NCBI GenBank assembly: GCA_937924845.1
Contig: CALDUQ010000032.1
Coordinates: 1 to 50,510, forward strand
Length of the DNA stretch: 50,510 nucleotides
Source: an uncultured Flavobacteriaceae bacterium
GTDB taxonomy: Bacteria; Bacteroidota; Bacteroidia; Flavobacteriales; Flavobacteriaceae
Reading direction: 5' to 3'
The translations under genes were made by a program, and so were the position numbers. Every line of letters begins with the position of its first letter. The stretch's first letter is position 1. Below the pieces are notes generated by a model, which saw only the letters and a program-made list of their open reading frames with translations, ran no database searches and was not told the origin of the DNA. This document shows positions 16,901 to 26,536 of this stretch, in pieces.

Positions 16901-19702
16901 ATGAAAACAACGATTAAACTATTTTTATTGCTGTTTACTGCTTTTACATTTGCCCAAACTACAATTAAAGGAAATGTAACCGATAATAACGGCTTACCAT
17001 TACCAGGAGCTAATGTTATTATAGTTGGTACATCAAGCGGAACAGTTACAGATTTCGACGGAAATTACATTTTAAAAACTGATGCAAATGCACCTTTTAA
17101 GTTAAAGGCTAGTAGCGTAGGTTTTGAACCTTTAGAAAAACAAGTAACAGAAAACAATCAAAAAGTTGATTTTGCCTTACAAGAAGGCAATGAGCTTGAC
17201 GAAATTGTAGTTTCGGCATCACGAACACCAGAGCGTGTTTTTGAATCGCCTGTTACTATTGAGCGTTTTGGTATTAAAGCCATTAAAAATACGGCTTCTG
17301 TCGATTTTTATGATGGGTTAGAAAACCTAAAAGGCGTTGATGTTAACACCAATAGTTTAACATTTAAATCGGTTAACACACGTGGGTTTGCATCATTTGC
17401 AAATACTAGATTTTTACAGCTTGTAGATGGAATGGACAACTCTACACCAGCGTTAAACTTCCCTATCGGAAATTTAGTTGGTCTTGTTGAAACCGATGTA
17501 CAAAGCGTTGAGCTTTTACCAGGAGCGTCATCTGCACTTTATGGTGCAAATGCTTTTAACGGTATTTTATTTATGACAAGTAAAAGCCCTTTTGATCATC
17601 AAGGTATAAGCGTATCTTATAAAACAGGCATCACTTCTCAAGAAGTTTCGGGTGACAACCCATATAATGATGTCGGCATTAGAGCCGCATATAAGTTTAG
17701 CGATAAGTTTGCTGCAAAAGTTAATTTTGGCTATTTAAAAGGTACCGATTGGGGTGCTGCTAACACAGATGATCGTTTTAACAGAGGGTTTACTAGGGAC
17801 GACCTAAACTATGACGGAGTTAATGTTTATGGTGATGAAGTGTCAACCAATATTAGAACCGCATCTGGATTAGGTATCATACCTGATGTTGAAGTAAGTA
17901 GAACAGGTTATAACGAAGCTGATTTGACAGAGTATAATGCAGAAAGTATTAAAGCTGATTGGGGGTTATATTACAGACCATGGGGCGATGATTTTGAAAT
18001 TCAATACGTTGGTAAAATTGGTACTGGTACTACTATTTACCAAGGTGCTAACCGATATACTATTGATGGCTTTTTCCAGCAACAACATAAACTAGAAGTA
18101 AAAAACGACAACTTTTTCTTAAGAGGATACGTGGTTGAAGATAAAGCAGGTGACTCTTACGATATGGTGTTTACAGGTATTAACATTAACCGTGCTTGGA
18201 AAAGCGACGAAGATTGGTTTGGTGATTATATAGGTGCATATGCCGCACAAGCTTTAGGTGGAGCTTCTGTAGAAGATGCACACAGTTTTGCTCGCCAAGT
18301 TGCTGACGAAGTTATTGATCCTGATGGTGATGATGGAATAGAAAGATATCTCCCAGGCTCACCTGAATTTCAACAAGCATTTAACAATAGTATTAGTAAC
18401 CCCGATTTAACAACAGGATCTCAATTTAAAGATAACTCAAAATATTACCATGCTAATGGTAACTACAACTTTTCACATTTATGGGATGCTGTCGAAATTC
18501 AAGTTGGTGGATCGTTTAGAGAATATGAGTTAAACTCATTTGGTACAATTTATACCGATTTTGATGGCCCAATTAACTACTCAGAATTTGGTATTTACAC
18601 ACAAGCTCAAAAAAATATAGATTTAAACGATAACGTATCAATGAAATTAACAGGATCTTTACGTTATGATAAATCTGAATTTTTTGACGGCTTTTTATCA
18701 CCTCGTATCTCAACTGGTTTTACCATTAACAAAAACCACAACATTAGAGCATCGTTTCAAACAGGATTTAGAAACCCAACTACGCAAGATTTATTTATTG
18801 GGCTTGACGTAGGTAGAGCAATTTTAATTGGTGGTGCTCCAGATAACGGCGCAAGAGATATTAGAAATTACGATTTAAGTGCTACTGGGCAAGCAATTTT
18901 AGGCACAAGCTCTAACACAATTGATTTTGACGGGCAAGGTGCTTATAATAATTCGTTCTTAGCTTCTTCGGTTCAAGATTTTGTTGCCTCTGGAGATATA
19001 TCTGATTTAGAGGTCGGAAATTCCTCATTAGCACAACCAGAACAAGTTACAGCTATTGAGCTTGGGTATAGAGGAAAAGTAAAAGGATTTACCATAGATG
19101 CCTCTGGATACTATAATATTTTTAAAGACTTTTTAGCTAACGAAACCGTTATCGCACCGTTTTATGGCGATGTAGGTTTAACACAAACATTACCAGATGG
19201 TGTTACCCCTGTTGCTTTAGCAGCTTTATCTCAAGGAGATTTCCAAGCTTACCAAACGTATACCAACTCAGATGCTAATGTAAACTCATTTGGTGCGGCA
19301 ATATCGGTATCAACAAAAGTATTTAACGGGTTTGATTTAAGCATGAATTATACCTTTGCAAGACTTGATTTTGATGTTAATGAAAATCCAGATTTCCGTA
19401 CTAATTTTAACACCCCAGAGCATAAAGTAAAAGCCTCTTTTGGTAAAACCAATTTATTTAAAAACTTTGGCTTTAATATGGCTTGGAGATGGAGTGATAA
19501 CTACTTCTGGGAAGCAGCTTTTGGTGATGGCGAAGTACCTGCATTTCATACTGTTGATGCACAAATCAATTATAATATTGAAAGCTTAAAATCTACCATT
19601 AAAGTAGGAGCTACTAATTTATTAGGACAAGAGTATTTTACGGCATTTGGTACTGGTTTAATCGGTTCACAATTTTACGTGTCTTTAATCATTAATAATT
19701 AA
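16901..19702 (+). CDS. TonB-dependent outer-membrane receptor
   Basis: A 933-residue outer-membrane receptor. A signal peptide (cut after TFAQ) is followed by a carboxypeptidase-regulatory-like domain (residues about 20-105, GNVTDNNGLPLPGANVIIVGT and TDFDGNY), a TonB-box-like stretch ELDEIVVSASRTPERVFE, then the plug (VNTRGFASFANTRFLQLVDGMD, VQSVELLPGASSALYGANAFNGI) and a 22-strand-type barrel ending in FYVSLIINN. It imports an unknown ligand using TonB energy. It is followed after 23 bases by an SGNH-hydrolase lipoprotein, so the two are probably co-transcribed. No SusD homologue is present. Confidence 0.93.
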   Translation: MKTTIKLFLLLFTAFTFAQTTIKGNVTDNNGLPLPGANVIIVGTSSGTVTDFDGNYILKTDANAPFKLKASSVGFEPLEKQVTENNQKVDFALQEGNELDEIVVSASRTPERVFESPVTIERFGIKAIKNTASVDFYDGLENLKGVDVNTNSLTFKSVNTRGFASFANTRFLQLVDGMDNSTPALNFPIGNLVGLVETDVQSVELLPGASSALYGANAFNGILFMTSKSPFDHQGISVSYKTGITSQEVSGDNPYNDVGIRAAYKFSDKFAAKVNFGYLKGTDWGAANTDDRFNRGFTRDDLNYDGVNVYGDEVSTNIRTASGLGIIPDVEVSRTGYNEADLTEYNAESIKADWGLYYRPWGDDFEIQYVGKIGTGTTIYQGANRYTIDGFFQQQHKLEVKNDNFFLRGYVVEDKAGDSYDMVFTGININRAWKSDEDWFGDYIGAYAAQALGGASVEDAHSFARQVADEVIDPDGDDGIERYLPGSPEFQQAFNNSISNPDLTTGSQFKDNSKYYHANGNYNFSHLWDAVEIQVGGSFREYELNSFGTIYTDFDGPINYSEFGIYTQAQKNIDLNDNVSMKLTGSLRYDKSEFFDGFLSPRISTGFTINKNHNIRASFQTGFRNPTTQDLFIGLDVGRAILIGGAPDNGARDIRNYDLSATGQAILGTSSNTIDFDGQGAYNNSFLASSVQDFVASGDISDLEVGNSSLAQPEQVTAIELGYRGKVKGFTIDASGYYNIFKDFLANETVIAPFYGDVGLTQTLPDGVTPVALAALSQGDFQAYQTYTNSDANVNSFGAAISVSTKVFNGFDLSMNYTFARLDFDVNENPDFRTNFNTPEHKVKASFGKTNLFKNFGFNMAWRWSDNYFWEAAFGDGEVPAFHTVDAQINYNIESLKSTIKVGATNLLGQEYFTAFGTGLIGSQFYVSLIINN

Positions 19703-19725
19703 ACAACCCAAAAATCATAAATAAT

Positions 19726-21204
19726 ATGAAAAAGTTAAAATATATAATGTGTAGTTTAATTGCGGGTTCATTTATGGCCTGTGAAAACGAAACATTAGAC
19801 GATTTAAGAGATCGCATAGCTCAAGAGGAAGTTGTTTTAGAGGAATTTACTTCGGGAGAAGCAGATTTTTCAACATTTGTATCTTTAGGAAATTCACTAA
19901 CCGCTGGTTTTACAGATAATGCTTTATTTATTGCTGGTCAAGAAAACTCATTACCAAACATGCTAGCGACCGCTTTTGAAACTGACTTCAATCAACCTTT
20001 AATGAGTGATAATATTGGTGGAATGACCTTTGGAGGAGCCAGAATTTTAGAACCAAGGCTAGTTTTTAACGGATCGACACCTGCACCATTAGAGTCGTTA
20101 ATAGGTGACGTTATGCCATCTACAGATGTAACCAATTTACTTAGTGGTCCTTTTAACAATATGGGTGTTCCAGGAGCACGAAGTTTTCATCTGCTATTTG
20201 ATGGTTACGGAAGTCTTGCTAATTTAGCAACAGCAACTGCTAACCCGTATTTTGTACGAATGGCATCTAGCCAATCAGCGACAATGCTTGGCGATGCTTT
20301 GGCACAAAGTCCAACATTTATGTCACTTTGGATTGGTAATAATGATGTGTTAGGTTATGCCACTAGTGGAGGAGACCAAACACTAGACGCCATCACTCCA
20401 GAAACAACATTTAACGGGGCTATTCAGGCAATTTTTGCTTCTATTCCTGCGGACACAAAAGCAGTTGTTGCCAATATACCTGACGTAACAACAATTCCAT
20501 TTTTCACAACAGTGCCTTACAACCCTGTTCCTTTAGATGCAGCAACGGCAACAGCTGTAAATTCTGCTTACGCAGCATATAACGGAGGTTTGCAAATTGC
20601 ATTAATGAATGGATTATTATCAGAAGAAGAAGCTACTGCTAGAGCAATAAACTTTGAAGCTTCTGAAACAAATCCAGTTGTTATTGAAGATGAAAACCTG
20701 ACTAACCTTGCGGCTTTAGGGCTACCTAGTATAAGACAAGCGACGCAAAGTGATTTATTAGTATTAACGGCGTCTTCATTTATTGGCACAGAAGCTGTTG
20801 AAGGAAATCCATTAAGCATAAATGGCGTTGCTGTACCTCTTGGTGACAGATGGGTGCTAACACCTACAGAACAAGCAGAAATTAGAACAGCAACAACAAG
20901 TTTTAACGCCACTATTGAAGCTGCTGCAACCGCTGCAGGATATGCTTTTGTTGATGCCAATGCTTTACTAACACAATTAGCCAGTGGTGGCATCACTGAA
21001 GGAGATTATTCATTAACATCAAGCTTAGTTACTGGTGGTGGCTTTTCTCTTGATGGGGTTCATCCAACGGCAAGAGGATATGCGTTACTAGCAAATAACT
21101 TTTTAAGAGCAATAGACAGCACTTATAACTCAAATTTTGAGGCTTCTGGTAAATTATTAGATTTAGGAAACTTTCCAACTAATTATTCACCAACGTTACA
21201 ATAG
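19726..21204 (+). CDS. SGNH/GDSL-family hydrolase lipoprotein
   Basis: A 492-residue lipoprotein (lipobox SFMAC, Cys19) probably on the outer membrane. Block I reads SLGNSLTAGF with the nucleophile Ser57 (Asn in place of the usual Asp of GDSL). Block III is WIGNND, and block V is LDGVHPTARGYALLANNF, supplying the catalytic Asp and His. The family cleaves esters of lipids, acylated sugars or similar. The pairing with the TonB receptor upstream suggests the hydrolase works at the cell surface or periplasm on the same ligand; the substrate is unknown. It is followed by a terminator. Confidence 0.88.
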   Translation: MKKLKYIMCSLIAGSFMACENETLDDLRDRIAQEEVVLEEFTSGEADFSTFVSLGNSLTAGFTDNALFIAGQENSLPNMLATAFETDFNQPLMSDNIGGMTFGGARILEPRLVFNGSTPAPLESLIGDVMPSTDVTNLLSGPFNNMGVPGARSFHLLFDGYGSLANLATATANPYFVRMASSQSATMLGDALAQSPTFMSLWIGNNDVLGYATSGGDQTLDAITPETTFNGAIQAIFASIPADTKAVVANIPDVTTIPFFTTVPYNPVPLDAATATAVNSAYAAYNGGLQIALMNGLLSEEEATARAINFEASETNPVVIEDENLTNLAALGLPSIRQATQSDLLVLTASSFIGTEAVEGNPLSINGVAVPLGDRWVLTPTEQAEIRTATTSFNATIEAAATAAGYAFVDANALLTQLASGGITEGDYSLTSSLVTGGGFSLDGVHPTARGYALLANNFLRAIDSTYNSNFEASGKLLDLGNFPTNYSPTLQ

Positions 21205-21222
21205 TACAACCAACCAATTTTT

Positions 21223-21257
21223 AAAAAGCTCTGAAATCATATATTTCAGGGCTTTTT
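21223..21257. terminator. Bidirectional intrinsic terminator
   Basis: AAAAAGCTCTGAAAT pairs with ATTTCAGGGCTTTTT around the loop CATAT, with one T-G wobble. It carries a T-run on the plus strand and lies between the convergent SGNH hydrolase and dprA genes. Confidence 0.85.
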
Positions 21258-21262
21258 TGTTT

Positions 21263-22363
21263 TTATACAGCCTCAAAGGTTTTTCCTGGTAATGGTCTAA
21301 CAACATCTTTTAGTTCCATTGTTAATAATAACGAAGCTAATTTATAGGTGGGAATATGTACCAAAATAGATAAAGCATCAAGAGTTAACTTACCTTTAAG
21401 GATTAGCATGTCATAAATAGCTTTTTCATCACCTTTTAAATCAACAAACATAGACTTTTGTAATGCCTTTGTTTGTTTTTTTAAATCCCAATTTAATATA
21501 TAAGGTACATCAAGAGGAGTGGTTAAAACGTGAGCTTTATGTTGTTTGATTAAATTATTACAACCTATACTTTTTTTATCTGTAATACGGCCAGGTACAG
21601 CAAAAACATCTCTATTATAACTATTTGCAATATCGGCCGTTACTAGGCTTCCGCCTTTATATGCCGATTCAATTACGATGGTTGCTTGACTTAACCCAGC
21701 AATAATACGATTACGTTTTAAAAAATTGTTACGATCAAATTTTGACACACTTCTAAAATCAGTAAAAAAACCACCATTAGCCTCCATTTGAGACACATAT
21801 TTTGAGTGTGGCTTAGGATACATGTCATTAAATCCATGAGCTAAACAAGCTATAGTTTGTAAACCTTGCTTAATCGCTGCCTTATGAGCAGTAATATCTG
21901 TTCCGTAGGCATAACCCGAAACAATAATGGGATTATAAACTTTTAAATCCTCAATTAATTTTTCGCAAAACTGAATACCTTGCGTTGTAATTTCTCTAGT
22001 GCCAACTACACTAATTATACGTTGGTTATCTAAATTAATCGCACCTCTTTGAAAAAGTAAAATCGGACTATCAACACAATGTTTTAAACGTTCGGGGTAA
22101 GCGTTATCTTTATAATGATTTACTTTTATATGATTTGCTTTTATAAACTTCAATTCGGTTTCGGCACTAACCAAATGAGTACTCGATTGTAAGTTTTTTA
22201 TTAAAATACCTCCAATGCCATCAATTTTAATAAGGTTTGATTGCTTTTCATTAAAAACAGCCTCAGCCGAACCGCATGAACTAATTAATTTTTTTGCAAT
22301 TACATCTCCTATTTTGGAAACATTTTGCAAAGCAAGTGTATAAAAAAGCTCATTATTAGTCAT
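21263..22363 (-). CDS. dprA: DNA-processing protein DprA
   Basis: Cytoplasmic protein that binds incoming single-stranded DNA and loads RecA during natural transformation. The 366-residue protein has a helical N-terminal (SAM/HhH-like) region, then the Rossmann-type DprA domain: ISVVGTREITTQGIQF, SGYAYGTDITAHKAAI, FPVPGRITDKKSIGCNNLIKQ-like segments at the nucleotide/DNA site. A C-terminal winged-helix segment (LTLDALSILVHIPTYKLASLLLTMEL) is present as in the full-length family. It is a single gene. Its presence suggests, but does not prove, that the organism can take up DNA. Confidence 0.94.
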   Translation of the reverse strand: MTNNELFYTLALQNVSKIGDVIAKKLISSCGSAEAVFNEKQSNLIKIDGIGGILIKNLQSSTHLVSAETELKFIKANHIKVNHYKDNAYPERLKHCVDSPILLFQRGAINLDNQRIISVVGTREITTQGIQFCEKLIEDLKVYNPIIVSGYAYGTDITAHKAAIKQGLQTIACLAHGFNDMYPKPHSKYVSQMEANGGFFTDFRSVSKFDRNNFLKRNRIIAGLSQATIVIESAYKGGSLVTADIANSYNRDVFAVPGRITDKKSIGCNNLIKQHKAHVLTTPLDVPYILNWDLKKQTKALQKSMFVDLKGDEKAIYDMLILKGKLTLDALSILVHIPTYKLASLLLTMELKDVVRPLPGKTFEAV

Positions 22364-22436
22364 ATATCAACAAACAGAATGTTGCTTAAAAATACTTAAA
22401 ATACAGATTGAAACATATTTTTACTGGAAATTTTTT

Positions 22437-22444
22437 TATATTTG
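22437..22444 (+). promoter_or_regulatory. Probable promoter -7 box of the HU/SPOR gene
   Basis: TATATTTG, a perfect TAnnTTTG match, ends 5 nt before the ATG at 22450. It lies downstream of an in-frame ATG at 22408, which therefore is unlikely to be the start. Confidence 0.55.
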
Positions 22445-22449
22445 TACCT

Positions 22450-23391
22450 ATGCGTTTAGATACCTACATAAATGACTTGCTTTACAGATACGATTGTGTA
22501 ATTGTACCTAAATTTGGTGCATTTTTAACACAATATTCGTCTGCAATACTAAAAGAGGACACAAATTCATTTTTTGCACCGCAAAAAAAAGTGTCTTTCA
22601 ATGAACAGATTAACACTAATGATGGCATATTAGCAAATTATGTCGCTGATGTTTTAAACATTGATTACACAACGGCTGTTGAGAAAATTAATGATGAAGT
22701 TAATCAATTAAAAACAAAACTTAACAACCAAGAAAATCTTGTTTTTGAAGGTATTGGTGAGCTTTCGTTTAACACCGAAAATAATATTTATTTTAAACCT
22801 TCAAATAAAACAAATTTTTTAGCAACATCATTTGGTTTAAGCAGTGTAAATACAACTAATATTACTAGAGAAACAACAACACAAAAGGCTGTTGAAACTG
22901 CAAAAGTTACTCCAGTAATTGCTATTGATAAAAGCAAACCTGCTCGTAAGTCATACAGAAATTATGCAGCAGTTGGGTTATTAGCATTAGGGTTGATTGG
23001 TATTGCTGGTTCAAAACTATATTTTGACGAAGTACAAAACCATAATGAAATTGCACAACAAGAAGCTAATAAAACGCTAGAAGCTAAAGTGCAAAAAGCC
23101 ACCTTTATTATTGACAACCCATTGCCAGCAGCAACCATATCGGCAAGCAAACAAACAGGTAATTATCACTTGGTAGCTGGTGCTTTTAGAGTAGAGGAAA
23201 ATTGCAATAAAAAACTTGAACAATTAAAAAAAGAAGGTTATAACGCTACACGTATAGGTATAAACAAACATGGGCTGCACCAAATTGCTTATGGTAGTTA
23301 TAAAACACGTAACGAAGCGCAACAGCAACTAAACAAACTTAGAGCGTCAAAAAACATTAACGCATGGTTATTGTTTAAAAAATTAGACTAA
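22450..23391 (+). CDS. HU-CCDC81-like and SPOR domain envelope protein
   Basis: A 313-residue protein typical of Bacteroidota. The N-terminal 110 residues (MRLDTYINDLLYRYDCVIVP to FEGIGELSF) match the two prokaryotic HU-CCDC81-like modules. A single transmembrane helix lies at about residues 178-195 (YAAVGLLALGLIGIAGSKLY). The C-terminal SPOR domain (about 235-313, YHLVAGAFRVEENCNKKLEQL) is of the type that binds denuded peptidoglycan at division sites. It probably links the cytoplasm or nucleoid to the cell wall, though that is inference. An in-frame ATG at 22408 would place the start upstream of the promoter box, so 22450 was chosen. Confidence 0.85.
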   Translation: MRLDTYINDLLYRYDCVIVPKFGAFLTQYSSAILKEDTNSFFAPQKKVSFNEQINTNDGILANYVADVLNIDYTTAVEKINDEVNQLKTKLNNQENLVFEGIGELSFNTENNIYFKPSNKTNFLATSFGLSSVNTTNITRETTTQKAVETAKVTPVIAIDKSKPARKSYRNYAAVGLLALGLIGIAGSKLYFDEVQNHNEIAQQEANKTLEAKVQKATFIIDNPLPAATISASKQTGNYHLVAGAFRVEENCNKKLEQLKKEGYNATRIGINKHGLHQIAYGSYKTRNEAQQQLNKLRASKNINAWLLFKKLD

Positions 23392-23485
23392 AAAACTACA
23401 CCGCTTTATACACTTTAAATTATTGAGCTTGGTGTTATTTTTTACACTGTACTGCCTTTTATAAAATTTACTTCAAAACTTTACA

Positions 23486-24001
23486 ATGACTCGACACCCC
23501 GAAGAATCAAAATCTGTAATGACAGATTTAGTTTTACCTAGTGAAACTAACCCCATAAATAATTTATTTGGAGGCGAATTATTAGCTCGTATGGATAGAG
23601 CAGCTAGTATTGCTGCAAGAAGACATTCGCGACGAATTGTTGTTACTGCATCAGTAAACCATGTTGCCTTTAATATGCCTATTGCTTTAGGGAGTGTAGT
23701 TACTGTTGAAGCAAAAGTTTCGAGGGCTTTTAAAACCTCTATGGAGGTTTATATTGACGTTTGGATTGAAGACAGAGAATCTGGCGAATGCATTAAAGCA
23801 AACGAAGCTATTTATACATTTGTAGCCGTTGATGAAACTGGACGACCAGTAAAAGTACCCGAAATTAAACCTGTTACCGATCAAGAAAAATTACGCTACA
23901 AAGGCGCTTTACGACGTAAACAATTAAGCTTGGTATTAGCTGGAAAAATGAAACCTAATGACGCTACCGAATTAAAAGCATTATTTTTGGAGAGCTCATA
24001 G
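23486..24001 (+). CDS. Acyl-CoA thioesterase, hotdog fold
   Basis: A 171-residue cytoplasmic hotdog-fold enzyme of the YciA/acyl-CoA hydrolase group, which hydrolyses acyl-CoA to free acid and CoA. Visible signatures are VLPSETNPINNLFGGELLARMDRAA with the catalytic Asn/Asp region, ASVNHVAFNMPIALGSVVTVEA and IYTFVAVDETGRPVKVPEI. One hotdog domain is followed by a basic C-terminal tail. Chain-length preference is unknown. It is a single gene, converging with the OmpA gene, 3 bases apart. Confidence 0.9.
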   Translation: MTRHPEESKSVMTDLVLPSETNPINNLFGGELLARMDRAASIAARRHSRRIVVTASVNHVAFNMPIALGSVVTVEAKVSRAFKTSMEVYIDVWIEDRESGECIKANEAIYTFVAVDETGRPVKVPEIKPVTDQEKLRYKGALRRKQLSLVLAGKMKPNDATELKALFLESS

Positions 24002-24004
24002 AAT

Positions 24005-24883
24005 TTATTTTTTAGCAATATGCGTAATTTTAAACTCTACTCTTCGGTCAAATTTAGGATCACCTCCCAAAGGAAACTTGCGCTTTAAACCAATAAACCG
24101 CATGCGGTTATGTTTTACACCCCTAGCTACTAAATAATCAAAAACAAATTTTGCTCGAGCTAAGGATAAGTTTCGCTTTTTAGTTTTGGCATCAATAGCA
24201 TCACGACTTTGATATGTGCAACAAACATGCCCTTGTATCGTGAAATAAATATTATCACGTTTTGCCATGATTTTGGCTATTGTATTTAATGTTTCGACCG
24301 ATTCTGGTAATATATTGCTATAACCATTTTTAAAATATAAGTTTTGTAATGTAATTTTATCGCCAACTTTTAATTCACTTTCTAAACGTTTAAAAGTTTC
24401 ATTTTCATATACCTTTTCTGTAGCTTGTGTTGCGTGTATTGTGTCATTAGCAACGCTATTTTGCGATGGTAATGGTACATCATAAGTTACTTGTATTTCG
24501 GTTTTTCGGTTTAATCCTCTAATTGTCGACACATTATCGGCTTTAACAACCTCAAGATAAACTTCGCCTTTACCATCAACATTTGTGATTAAGTTTGGGG
24601 CAATATCATGTTTTACAAATATATTTTTAATCGCTTTGGCGCGTTGTTTTGATAGGTTTAAATTATATGCAATTGAGCCTCTGTCATCACAATAGCCAAA
24701 AATTGCTATTTTTTTAACTTTTTTTTTATGGATTGTAGTAATAAAAGCTAACAATCGTGTATACTCAGTTTCTTGAATTTGATAACTATCGGTTTCAAAG
24801 TAAATTTCATGCTTTAATTCATTCTGCGAAAGCAAAATATGAGAACTTAGTGTTAAAATTACAACAGCAATTAATTGTTTCAT
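24005..24883 (-). CDS. OmpA-family protein with two OmpA-like domains
   Basis: A 292-residue exported protein (signal peptide ending near HILLSQ). It has two tandem OmpA C-terminal-like domains instead of one: residues about 28-130 (YFETDSYQIQ, IFGYCDDRGSIAYNLNLSKQRAKAIKNIF) and about 180-290 (LYFKNGYSNILPESVETLNTIA, IQGHVCCTYQSRDA, NLSLARAKFVFDYLVARGV, FDRRVEFKI). Such domains bind peptidoglycan. No beta-barrel or lipobox is evident. The gene follows the S41 peptidase gene after 18 bases, so it belongs to the rnpA-ctp operon. Confidence 0.82.
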   Translation of the reverse strand: MKQLIAVVILTLSSHILLSQNELKHEIYFETDSYQIQETEYTRLLAFITTIHKKKVKKIAIFGYCDDRGSIAYNLNLSKQRAKAIKNIFVKHDIAPNLITNVDGKGEVYLEVVKADNVSTIRGLNRKTEIQVTYDVPLPSQNSVANDTIHATQATEKVYENETFKRLESELKVGDKITLQNLYFKNGYSNILPESVETLNTIAKIMAKRDNIYFTIQGHVCCTYQSRDAIDAKTKKRNLSLARAKFVFDYLVARGVKHNRMRFIGLKRKFPLGGDPKFDRRVEFKITHIAKK

Positions 24884-24901
24884 TTTTTAACAGGCAATGA
24901 G

Positions 24902-26536
24902 TTATTTTAAATAATTTTTATATTTTGATTGATTGGCCAACACTTCTTTTGCAATGTTAATTTCTTCATTGTTAACCAAATAGTGCTGATATAAACCTTC
25001 ACGATAAAAATAGCGCTTAACAATTTCAGCTTCTAATTCGCGTATAATTTGCTTTTTGTGTGCGCTTATATTATTAATTTTTAAATTTTTGATATCGTCT
25101 AAAACAGCTTTATATTTTGGCAATAGTTTTGTAAAAGTTTCTTCTTCTTCGGCCGCTTTTATTGCTTTAAGTAATGCTGTTTCGGTTTTGGTTTCAAAAT
25201 TAAATTCTTTTGAAATTAAATAGTTTTTAAACGTTTGAAAATCTGAATCGGTAAATTTAAAATCTTCAATAGTTGCAAATTTATTGTTGTAATAAAATAC
25301 AGTTGCAAAATCAAAAATATAATTGTCTTTAATTAACGCTTTTGTAACTGGTGATAATTGAGAGTCGTTTACAACAATATCGGGATTAACTCCTCCTCCA
25401 TCAAACACCGAACGTCCGTTTTTGGTTTTAAACTCTTTAAAATCTGCTTTATTAGTACGTACTGCATTGCCTTGGGCATCTCGATTCCAATAATCAAGCG
25501 CTTGAATACATCGCCCAGATGGGGTGTAATATCTAGAAATAGTAATTTTAACCTGTGTGCCGTATGTTAATTTTTTTGGGCGTTGCACAAGTCCTTTGCC
25601 AAAACTACGTGACCCAATCACTACGGCACGGTCAAGGTCTTGTAAAGCTCCTGAAACTATTTCACTTGCCGAAGCACTGCCACCGTCAATTAATACTACA
25701 ATAGGAATTTGTAAATCTAAAGGCTCATTTTTGGTGCGATAAATTTTGTTGTATTTTTTTACTTTACTTTTTGTTGTTACAACCAATTCATTTTTTGGCA
25801 CAAATAGATTTACAATATTAATAGCTTCATGTAATAAGCCTCCTGGGTTACCTCTTAAATCTAAAATTATGTTTTCAGCGCCATCTGATTTTAGTTCTTG
25901 AAGTGCTTCTTTTGTTTCTGCAGAAGCTTTACTATTAAATTTAGACAGGGCAATATAGCCTGTTTTATCATTAAGCATTTCATACAGTGGCACAGCGTTA
26001 ACTTCAACTTCTTCTCGAATAATTGTTGCTGTTTTGGTAACGCCTTGCCTAAGATAAGTCACATTAACTTTAGAGCCAGCTTCGCCACGTAATAAATCGC
26101 TTACATTATCTTTAAAATCAGCAATTGTAAACTCATCTATTTTAATTAGTTCGTCACCAGCTTTAAGTCCTGCTTGATCGGCGGGATAGCCTTTATAAGG
26201 TTCTACAACAACCATTTTACCATCAACAGTACGTACTCTTGCGCCTATACCAGTGTAATCACCTGTGTTATTAATTCTGGCTGTTTCTACATCTTGCTCA
26301 TTTAAAAAACGTGTATACGGATCTAAATCGTTCAGCATATTTTTAATAGCTGTATTCATTAAATCGCCAGGATTAGTTTCATCAACATAATTCATGTTGA
26401 GCTCTTTAAATAAGGTGGTAAATATTTCTATTTGCTTTGCTATTTCAAAAAAATCGCTTTTAAATGCTGTACCTGTAAGTAAAATGACAACAGCCGCAAA
26501 GGGTATTATTAGTTTCTTTTTAAGATAGTGTTTCAT
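24902..26536 (-). CDS. S41-family carboxy-terminal processing peptidase
   Basis: A 544-residue periplasmic protease. An N-terminal membrane anchor or signal (residues about 9-27) is followed by a helical cap, a PDZ domain (about 85-170, GDYTGIGARVRTVDGKMVVVEP) and the S41 catalytic core. The serine is in GGSASASEIVSGAL and the lysine in RSFGKGLVQRP, giving the Ser-Lys dyad of CtpA/Tsp. A C-terminal helical extension follows. It overlaps the rnpA 3' end by 17 bases and precedes the OmpA-like gene, an arrangement common in Flavobacteriaceae. A second S41 gene is at 42875-44446. Confidence 0.93.
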   Translation of the reverse strand: MKHYLKKKLIIPFAAVVILLTGTAFKSDFFEIAKQIEIFTTLFKELNMNYVDETNPGDLMNTAIKNMLNDLDPYTRFLNEQDVETARINNTGDYTGIGARVRTVDGKMVVVEPYKGYPADQAGLKAGDELIKIDEFTIADFKDNVSDLLRGEAGSKVNVTYLRQGVTKTATIIREEVEVNAVPLYEMLNDKTGYIALSKFNSKASAETKEALQELKSDGAENIILDLRGNPGGLLHEAINIVNLFVPKNELVVTTKSKVKKYNKIYRTKNEPLDLQIPIVVLIDGGSASASEIVSGALQDLDRAVVIGSRSFGKGLVQRPKKLTYGTQVKITISRYYTPSGRCIQALDYWNRDAQGNAVRTNKADFKEFKTKNGRSVFDGGGVNPDIVVNDSQLSPVTKALIKDNYIFDFATVFYYNNKFATIEDFKFTDSDFQTFKNYLISKEFNFETKTETALLKAIKAAEEEETFTKLLPKYKAVLDDIKNLKINNISAHKKQIIRELEAEIVKRYFYREGLYQHYLVNNEEINIAKEVLANQSKYKNYLK

